Shown: one piece after another, positions 43,641 through 49,307 of the stretch | How positions within the stretch are numbered: position 1 is the stretch's first letter | Layout: each line of letters begins with the position of its first letter | DNA from: CAYXZO01 sp964469505 | Lineage (GTDB): Bacteria; Fidelibacterota; UBA8477; JABMPR01 | Assembly (NCBI GenBank): GCA_964469505.1 | Contig: CAYXZO010000012.1 | Span: 1-49,307, forward strand | DNA: 49,307 bases | Reading direction: 5' to 3' | Program-made: the position numbers and the translations under genes | Notes under the pieces: model-generated | What the model saw: only the letters and a program-made list of their open reading frames with translations | Told to the model about the DNA's origin: nothing | Databases searched by the model: none

Positions 43641-44365
43641 ATGGCTTACATCAACTATGTCGCCGATGACCAGGTCCCCGCAGAACTGCGGGTGCCGGAT
43701 TNNNNNNNNNNNNNNNNNNNNNNNNNNNNNNNNNNNNNNNNNNNNNNNNNNNNNNNNNNNNNNNNNNNNNNNNNNNNNNNNNNNNNNNNNNNNNNNNNNN
43801 NTACATCAACTATGTCGCCGATGACCAGGTCCCCGCAGAACTGCGGGTGCCGGATTCGGACAATATTCTGCGCATCCATAATGTGCATCCCCGTATTCTC
43901 CGGCGACATTATGACCTTTACGTGGACTTGATGAAACGGCCGGGCCCCCTGAAACGCTCCCAGCGGGAAATGATCGCCGTCACCGTTTCAGTGTTGAATC
44001 GGTGTAAATACTGAACGCTCCATCACGGAGCGGGACTCCGTAAAGCGTTGCTGCGGGAAGGAGAAACAGCCGAAACAGTGGAAAAACTGGTGGAAGCTAT
44101 GACGAGGGACCCGTTTCAGGCCCCGGTGAGTGAATCGGAACGGGTGATGCTGCGCTATGCGGCCCGATTGACTCTCGAACCGGCGCAGATCACTGCCGCC
44201 GACGTGACTGAACTGCGCCGGGTGGGCTGGGACGACCGGGCTATTCACGATATTTGCGCCATCACAGCCTACTTCAACTTCGTCAACCGCATCGCCGATG
44301 GATTAGGCGTGGAACTAGAAGACCGTTTTCAGAAAGGAGCTGGCTCGGATTCACATGCGTATTAA
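43641..44365 (+). CDS. AhpD-like alkylhydroperoxidase, probable selenoprotein (Sec73 at TGA), broken by a scaffold gap
   Basis: After the duplicated bases at the gap are merged, one frame gives 189 residues. It starts MAYINYVADDQVPAEL after AAGGGGAG and belongs to the carboxymuconolactone decarboxylase/AhpD fold (peroxidase-related group). The catalytic CxxC-x3-H motif reads Cys70-Lys-Tyr-[TGA 44012-44014]-Thr-Leu-His-His77. TGA stands exactly where the peroxidatic cysteine belongs. The frame then continues without interruption through GAGLRKALLREGE and DDRAIHDICAITAYFNFVNRIADGLGV to TAA at 44365. A SECIS-like hairpin follows the TGA. AhpD-like selenoproteins with CxxU are known, so Sec insertion is the best reading; pseudogenisation is the alternative. 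It would reduce peroxides with a dithiol/lipoyl-type reductant. It overlaps the next gene by 11 bp. Confidence 0.85.
43647..43701 (+). repeat. 55-base contig-end sequence, copy before the gap
   Basis: These 55 bases are identical to 43802-43856 just after the N run. They are the same genomic sequence, sequenced at both contig ends, so the real gap is an overlap rather than missing DNA. Confidence 0.93.
43702..43801. other. Scaffold gap of 100 N
   Basis: Exactly 100 N lie between identical 55-base flanks. A fixed-size placeholder from a scaffolder is the likely origin. Merging the flanks restores the reading frame of the AhpD-like gene. Confidence 0.97.
43802..43856 (+). repeat. 55-base contig-end sequence, copy after the gap
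   Basis: Identical to 43647-43701. See that entry for why this is an assembly overlap. Confidence 0.93.
44015..44048 (+). promoter_or_regulatory. Bacterial SECIS-like hairpin after the in-frame TGA
   Basis: Directly after the TGA, ACGCT (44015-44019) pairs with AGCGT (44044-44048). An inner 6-bp stem ACGGAG (44025-44030) with CTCCGT (44036-44041) closes a 5-base apical loop CGGGA. The loop begins 17 bases after the TGA, the spacing of the E. coli fdhF SECIS, and has a G in its first two positions, as SelB requires. The outer and inner stems are separated by an internal loop. The match comes from reading the sequence; no folding program was run. Confidence 0.75.
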
Positions 44366-46112
44366 AGCGACAAATTTTAAGAGAGTCTATTTCGCCGTCC
44401 TGGGCTTAGTGCTGCTGACCGGTTGCGTGGCGGTAACTAACCAACCCCGACCGGTGGCGGGAACCTGGAAAATTAAATACGATCCCCAGGGGGTGGGTTT
44501 TGCGGAGCAGTGGTTTCAGCCCGGGCGGGATTTCTCAAACTGGCGGCCGGCAACGGTCCCGGGGCTATGGGACAGCGCCGACTACCGGGGCTGGGTCTGG
44601 TATGCGGTCCAAGTGAAAGCACCCCGCCCGGCGGAAGGCTATCGGCTGGCGTTGGTTTTTGAAGGGATCCGCGATTCAGCCCGGGTGTGGTTGGATGGCT
44701 GGTTCCTGGGCGGTCGGGGAAGTCACGGAAACCGTTTCGCCTTTGAAGTAACTTCTTTCGTGAAACCGGATACGAGCCAGTGGTTGGTGGTGGCGGTCCA
44801 CAACGCCGCCGGTTCGGGAGGAATTACCGGGGCGGTGGAATGGCGGCCCTTCGTCCGCTGGCGGGAAATACTCCGGAGCGCCACGGCGAGCAAACTGGCT
44901 CCGGCGGTTCCCGCCTGGGCCCGGGAAGCGGTGATTTATGAAATCTTTCTCCGGCAGTATTCACCGGGCACCTTCGCCGGGGTACAAGCCGATCTGCCCC
45001 GGCTGCAAAAGCTGGGCGTGGATGTACTCTGGTTCATGCCCCTTCAGCCATCCGGTCGGGTGCGGGCCAAAGGCTCCCTGGGCAGCCCATACGCCATTCG
45101 GGATTACACTGCGGTGGACTCGGCATACGGGACCCTGGAGGATTTTCGGCAGCTGGTTCAAGCCGCCCATGCCGCGGGGTTGCGAGTGATCATCGATCTG
45201 GTGGCCAATCACACCGCCTGGGATAATCCCCTCATCGAACAGCATCCTGAGTGGTATCGCCACGACGCTCAGGGGAATATTGTGAGCCCCAATGAAGACT
45301 GGACCGATGTGGCGCAGTTGGACTATTCCCAGCCCGGTTTGCGGCAATACATGTTGTCCGTGCTCAAATGGTGGCTGGAAAAAACGGATATCGATGGCTT
45401 TCGCTGTGATGTGGCCGAGCTGGTGCCGCTGGATTTCTGGCAAAAGGCCAAGGAATTCTGTCAGCAAATCAAACCTGAAGTGCTTTTCCTGGCGGAAGGA
45501 GCTCGGCCGGAGTTGCACCTGAATGGACATGATCTCACCTATGACTGGCGTTGGCGTAGTACGTTGCTGGACGTGGTTCAGGGCAGACGTCCCGTGAGTT
45601 CACTGGTGGGAGTGTTGCGGAGCGAGGACCTGCAGTACCCTCGGGGAGCGATACGGCTGCGCTTTACTGAAAATCACGACGAGCCTCGCACGGTAATGCT
45701 TCTCGGTGATAAGAACAAAGCATTGACGGCCTGGACTTGCAGCGCGCTGTTGCCGGGGGCGGTGCTGCTCTACGCCGGTCAGGAAATTGGCGCCGACCAT
45801 CGGCCAGATTTATTCGAACACGATCCGGTGGATTGGGCCACAGGGGATACCACTTTGTCGGCGCGCTACGCCCGGATTATCGCTTTAAAACATTCTGTAT
45901 CGACGGGAGCTCCCTTTAAAATAGTGCTGGCTGATGATCGCAAAGGGATTCTGGCATACAGTCGAGGTGATATAGTGGCTTTCTTCAATTTCTCCGATGA
46001 ACCCTTCACCTTTCGCTTGAAGGGCTTGCGCAAGATTCTCGCCGGCAATCTGGAACTGGCCGGCCCCGACAGCCTGGTTTTACAGCCCGCAAGTTTTGGA
46101 GTAGTGCAATGA
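44355..46112 (+). CDS. GH13 alpha-glucan hydrolase lipoprotein with N-terminal sugar-binding-like domain
   Basis: The 585-residue protein is lipid-anchored (lipobox LLTGC, Cys24). Residues about 36-165 look like the galactose-binding-type sandwich of GH2 enzymes (GTWKIKY ... WFQPGRDFSNWRPATVPG ... YAVQVKAP ... DSARVWLDGWFLGG). The GH13 TIM barrel follows (about 190-500) with all four regions: DLVANH, nucleophile Asp352 in GFRCDVAE, acid/base Glu381 in FLAEG, and Asp442 in TENHDEPR. A short C-terminal beta domain ends it. It resembles neopullulanase/cyclomaltodextrinase-type enzymes that trim maltodextrins in the periplasm. It overlaps the AhpD-like gene by 11 bp and the next amylase by 4 bp, so all are coupled. 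Confidence 0.93.
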   Translation: MRIKATNFKRVYFAVLGLVLLTGCVAVTNQPRPVAGTWKIKYDPQGVGFAEQWFQPGRDFSNWRPATVPGLWDSADYRGWVWYAVQVKAPRPAEGYRLALVFEGIRDSARVWLDGWFLGGRGSHGNRFAFEVTSFVKPDTSQWLVVAVHNAAGSGGITGAVEWRPFVRWREILRSATASKLAPAVPAWAREAVIYEIFLRQYSPGTFAGVQADLPRLQKLGVDVLWFMPLQPSGRVRAKGSLGSPYAIRDYTAVDSAYGTLEDFRQLVQAAHAAGLRVIIDLVANHTAWDNPLIEQHPEWYRHDAQGNIVSPNEDWTDVAQLDYSQPGLRQYMLSVLKWWLEKTDIDGFRCDVAELVPLDFWQKAKEFCQQIKPEVLFLAEGARPELHLNGHDLTYDWRWRSTLLDVVQGRRPVSSLVGVLRSEDLQYPRGAIRLRFTENHDEPRTVMLLGDKNKALTAWTCSALLPGAVLLYAGQEIGADHRPDLFEHDPVDWATGDTTLSARYARIIALKHSVSTGAPFKIVLADDRKGILAYSRGDIVAFFNFSDEPFTFRLKGLRKILAGNLELAGPDSLVLQPASFGVVQ

Positions 46113-49072
46113 AAAAACGCGTGCTTGCCTTATTGATTTTACCCTGGGCGCTCTGGGCCCAGAATGATGTGGTTTACTGGGTTCCGGACAGCCCAACCCA
46201 GGGCGAAAATGTCACCATCTACTACAACGTAATCAATGGAACCCTGCCGGATAACGCCACCCAGGTGATTCTCCACATGGGGGTCAACGGCTGGCAGAAT
46301 ATCCAGGATTACAACATGAGCCCCGAGGGCAATGGCTGGTGGAGCTACACCTATTTCATCCCCCAGGGAGTGAACATTCTGGATTTCGTTTTCACTGACG
46401 GCCAGGGTAACTGGGACAACAATGGTGGGATGGGCATCGATTACCACATCCCCATCGGCCAACCCGGTTTGTTTACTCCCTCAAATCCGGGTCCCAATGA
46501 CACCATTACTATCCACATCGCCCATAGCATCCCGGGTAACCTGTGGTGGGGCGTAAACGGCTGGCATACACCGTTGGATGACTACTGGCCGCCGAATACT
46601 GTGGACGGCAGCCCTGGTTTTTCCGTGGAAACGCCTCTGCAGGGTCCCGATTCCAGCGGATTTTACTTTATCTCCATCGGACCATTCAACCGGGGACGAC
46701 AAATGGTGCGCCAGGTGGATTTTGTTTTCCATTGGAGTGACGGCACCTGGGATAACAACGATTATCGGGATTACCACATCATATTGGATTATACCCCCCG
46801 ACCGGAAGACCCCACGGTGGAATTTGTGAATATCGCCGACGATCAGATTTTATCCGATCCCCAGCCGGTAACGGTGCGGACCACTAATTCCAGCTACAAC
46901 GAACTGTTCCTGGATGGGCAGACCCGGATGATTACCATCGATAGTGTGTACACCATCGATCTGGTGACCACCGATTTGAGCTATGGGCCCCATGAGCTGG
47001 TGGCCTTTGCCCGCCGGGACAACGGCCGGGTGATGATGGACCGACGGGTTGTCTGGAAAGTACCGGAAATAACCTACGCCGATTTTCCGCCCTACGATGA
47101 GCTGGGAGTCCATGACCGGCTGGATGGCACCGTGACTTTTTCCATTCTGGCCCCCGGCAAACATTTCATTTCCCTGGTGGGTGATTTCAATAACTGGGAC
47201 CCCGAAGCCACTTTCTTGAATTACGACTCCACTCAGGGCATCTGGTGGGTAAATATTCCTCTTGACGCCGGGGTTTACGAATACATGTACAACATCGAAG
47301 GGGTAAAGCGCATCGGTGATCCCTGGGCCACCGATGTGGATTGGCAGGATACTTATGGCAATGAGGACTGGCGGCCGGAAAATCAGCGCAGCGTAGTGCG
47401 CATCGGTCAGGAGGATTTCCCCTGGACGGATCAGGATTTTCAGCGTCCCGCCATGTCGGATTTGATTATTTACGAAGTACTGTTGCGTGATTTCTCACCG
47501 GAAGGAGACTTACAGGGACTCATCAACAGGCTGGATTACCTGGCGGACCTGGGCATCAACGCCATCGAGCTGATGCCCAACTATGAGTTCCCGGGCGCAT
47601 CCTCCTGGGGTTATAACCCGGCTTTTTATTTGGCTCCTGAATCCAGTTACGGCACGCCCGATGATTTCAAGACCCTGGTGAACGAAGCCCACGCCCGGGG
47701 CATCGCGGTACTCATGGACCTGGTGTTCAACCACGCCGATGCCATGTCACCCTATTTCCAGCTCTACGGGGATGATTATGAGCATTCTCCCTATTTCCAC
47801 GCCGAGGGCAATGAATGGGGATTCCCCGATTTCGACCACGGCCGGGATGGTACCCGCCGCCTCACGGCCAAGGTGGTTAGGTACTGGGCACAAGAGTATC
47901 ATATTGACGGCTACCGCTACGACAACACCGACGGCATCGGCTGGTCCGGACTGAATGATTATGGAGTAAGCTGGTTTTCTTACAACGCCTGGCAGCAGGA
48001 TCACGATTTGTACCAGATCGCCGAGCATTTCGGCTCGGACGTACGGAATCTCATTCAATTCACCAAAATCCGCTCCCACTGGCATAACATTTTTCACGAT
48101 CAGCTCAAGGCCAATCTGCGGCGGGGTAGTTTCGAGGGTGCCTGGTGGGGGGATATGGACGCCACCGAACGGGCATTGAATTTCGCCGCCGATGGGTTCT
48201 CCAGCTCCGAAGCTTGCGTCAACTACCTGGAAAGTCATGACGAGCAGCGGGTGATCTGGGAAGTGCAGACCAACGGTTTGAATTATGACCAGGCCTTGCA
48301 AGCGGCGGCGTTGGGGGCGGAGGTGTTGTTCACTTCCACCGGCATTCCCATGTTCTACATGGGCGCCGAGTTCGGTATGGACACGGAACGCCGCATCGAA
48401 GAGAATCCCCTCCGCTGGTACTACCTGGATCGGCCCGAAAACGCCACCCTGTACCAACTCTACCGGCGCCTGATAGAATTCCGCAAGCAGTATGCGGCCC
48501 TGCGTTCTGAGAATTTCCAGACGGCCTATAAGAACAACAGCCAGAAGCTGATTGTCTATTTCCGCACCCTGGAAGGCGCGCCCGGAGTGGTGGTGGCGGC
48601 CAACTTCGACGCCGTAGATCACACCCTGAACATCCCCCTGCCCTGGAGCGGCACCTGGTACGAGTTCTTGACGGAGGACACGCTGACGAGCACCGGTTCA
48701 GAGTTGGTGAATTACACCGTCCCGGCTGCTTCGGCGCGGATTTTCGCCAGCGAGCACCTGTGGGTGGGAACGGCTCCCGAACCACGGCCCCGGGCTTTCC
48801 AATTAAGCCCGCCCTATCCTAATCCCTTCAACAATCGGGTAGTATTGAATTTCACCTTACCACGCCGGGAGCAGGTTCGGTTCCAGGTGTTCGATCTGCA
48901 GGGACGGATGGTATATCAGTCCCATTCGGCTGAGCCTTTCCCGGCCGGAGTTCACCGCTGGGTGTGGGAAGGAGTGGATCAGGCCGGCCGGGCTGTATCC
49001 AGCGGAGCTTACTTCATCCGCCTGCTGACGCCCTCTAATCAGGCTCTCCGGAAAGTCGTTTTGTTGAAATAG
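46109..49072 (+). CDS. Secreted multimodular alpha-amylase (GH13) with T9SS-type C-terminus
   Basis: The 987-residue enzyme has a signal peptide (to about LWAQ). Two CBM25/26-like starch-binding modules follow at about 20-125 and 130-232, with matching WDNN stretches and YHI ends. A linker sandwich comes next (about 235-325), then a CBM48 (ISLVGDFNNWDPEATF, about 340-435) and a GH13 barrel (about 455-790). Its active site is complete: DLVFNH, nucleophile Asp605 in GYRYDNTDG, Glu639 in QIAEHFG, Asp711 in LESHDEQR. A C-terminal beta domain and a FlgD-like sorting domain (YPNPFNNRVVLNFTLPRRE, about 903-987) complete it. It resembles 1,4-alpha-glucan-branching-enzyme-like amylases. It should cut starch at the cell surface or outside. 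The ATGA overlap couples it to the previous gene. Confidence 0.92.
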   Translation: MKKRVLALLILPWALWAQNDVVYWVPDSPTQGENVTIYYNVINGTLPDNATQVILHMGVNGWQNIQDYNMSPEGNGWWSYTYFIPQGVNILDFVFTDGQGNWDNNGGMGIDYHIPIGQPGLFTPSNPGPNDTITIHIAHSIPGNLWWGVNGWHTPLDDYWPPNTVDGSPGFSVETPLQGPDSSGFYFISIGPFNRGRQMVRQVDFVFHWSDGTWDNNDYRDYHIILDYTPRPEDPTVEFVNIADDQILSDPQPVTVRTTNSSYNELFLDGQTRMITIDSVYTIDLVTTDLSYGPHELVAFARRDNGRVMMDRRVVWKVPEITYADFPPYDELGVHDRLDGTVTFSILAPGKHFISLVGDFNNWDPEATFLNYDSTQGIWWVNIPLDAGVYEYMYNIEGVKRIGDPWATDVDWQDTYGNEDWRPENQRSVVRIGQEDFPWTDQDFQRPAMSDLIIYEVLLRDFSPEGDLQGLINRLDYLADLGINAIELMPNYEFPGASSWGYNPAFYLAPESSYGTPDDFKTLVNEAHARGIAVLMDLVFNHADAMSPYFQLYGDDYEHSPYFHAEGNEWGFPDFDHGRDGTRRLTAKVVRYWAQEYHIDGYRYDNTDGIGWSGLNDYGVSWFSYNAWQQDHDLYQIAEHFGSDVRNLIQFTKIRSHWHNIFHDQLKANLRRGSFEGAWWGDMDATERALNFAADGFSSSEACVNYLESHDEQRVIWEVQTNGLNYDQALQAAALGAEVLFTSTGIPMFYMGAEFGMDTERRIEENPLRWYYLDRPENATLYQLYRRLIEFRKQYAALRSENFQTAYKNNSQKLIVYFRTLEGAPGVVVAANFDAVDHTLNIPLPWSGTWYEFLTEDTLTSTGSELVNYTVPAASARIFASEHLWVGTAPEPRPRAFQLSPPYPNPFNNRVVLNFTLPRREQVRFQVFDLQGRMVYQSHSAEPFPAGVHRWVWEGVDQAGRAVSSGAYFIRLLTPSNQALRKVVLLK

Positions 49073-49091
49073 AATCCCCATGCAAGCGCTA

Positions 49092-49120
49092 ACGGCCCTC
49101 CTGAGAGAGGGCCGTTTTTT
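49092..49120 (+). terminator. Rho-independent terminator of the transporter/amylase operon
   Basis: ACGGCCCTC and GAGGGCCGT form a 9-bp stem around CTGAGA, followed by a T-run. Confidence 0.93.
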
Positions 49121-49307
49121 TACTGCCATTCATTGGCACACATGGGTTTTGAAACCGATACATCTCGGATGAGCGAGGTTTTTTTATTCGTTTTTTTGGA
49201 GAAAGCTACTCCCATTGATACGTGTAACGTCATGTCCCGTTCTATGGGGCTCGGTTGCGTGTGGGAGCTGAGACGATGACCGCCGACGGCGGACGGCCGA
49301 CGGCGGA
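49121..49307. other. Window end without a gene, including a short GC-rich repeat
   Basis: No coding frame was supported. The final 26 bases (49282-49307) are a 14-base GC-rich unit (CCGACGGCGGACGG) repeated almost twice and cut by the window edge. Confidence 0.5.

Noticed and set aside
43702..43801. Insertion or true missing gene in the N run
   Set aside because: The flanks are identical for 55 bases and the merged frame is continuous, so nothing is likely to be missing.
44048..44365. Separate 105-codon gene starting at TTG 44048
   Set aside because: It is in the same frame as the CxxU half, has no ribosome-binding site, and encodes the C-terminal part of the AhpD fold.

Overview
The window looks like a metagenome-assembled contig or scaffold from a Gram-negative bacterium of the Fibrobacterota-Chlorobiota-Bacteroidota (FCB) superphylum. 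A Calditrichota-, KSB1- or Marinimicrobia-like lineage would fit best, but this is an inference. The reasons are many outer-membrane beta-barrels, a TonB-dependent receptor with a carboxypeptidase-regulatory-like N-terminus, a PorV-type protein, several secreted proteins ending in FlgD-like/type IX secretion (T9SS) C-terminal domains, and lipoproteins beside standard bacterial housekeeping genes. No tRNA, rRNA, insertion sequence or CRISPR array was found by eye.

Region 1 (1-7.0 kb, + strand): an NtrB/NtrC-type two-component pair, whose kinase carries an in-frame TAG. It is followed by a compact c-type cytochrome / outer-membrane porin / c-type cytochrome operon closed by a clear terminator. 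A palindrome and a weak -24/-12-like element lie between the regulator and this operon. A decayed zinc-ribbon gene comes next.

Region 2 (7.1-27.3 kb, - strand): three blocks, read right to left. The first is enolase, ftsB, three outer-membrane barrel proteins, a cell-wall amidase, murI and folC. The second starts at a good promoter and runs rho, an orphan Cas6-like RAMP protein, an aspartate-type aminotransferase, rpmE, DUF1385, prfA, a PepSY-type membrane protein, a DUF4920 lipoprotein, an ECF sigma factor, an anti-sigma-like protein, a glutaredoxin and groES. The third, beyond a terminator, holds a CoA-disulfide-reductase-like flavoprotein, a DUF1858 protein and an OsmC-family thiol peroxidase.

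Region 3 (27.6-49.1 kb, + strand): an alpha-glucan (starch/maltodextrin) utilisation locus. A strong sigma-70-type promoter drives a TonB-dependent receptor, a 1322-residue surface protein, a PorV-like protein and a surface glycan-binding protein built from a large internal duplication. After a terminator come a CBM48-like esterase, a fused solute-binding-protein/MalF permease, MalG, an AhpD-like protein, a GH13 lipoprotein and a T9SS-type secreted GH13 amylase. The expected model is surface binding and cleavage, TonB-driven or porin passage, periplasmic trimming and ABC import. The transport ATPase (MalK/MsmK) is not in the window.

The most exciting item is the AhpD-like gene at 43641-44365. 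It contains an in-frame TGA exactly where the second catalytic cysteine of the CxxC motif should be, followed at the right distance by a bacterial SECIS-like hairpin, so it is a strong selenoprotein candidate. It is hidden by this stop and by a scaffold gap (100 N) whose flanks carry the same 55 bases. The orphan Cas6-like gene beside rho is the second most interesting item.
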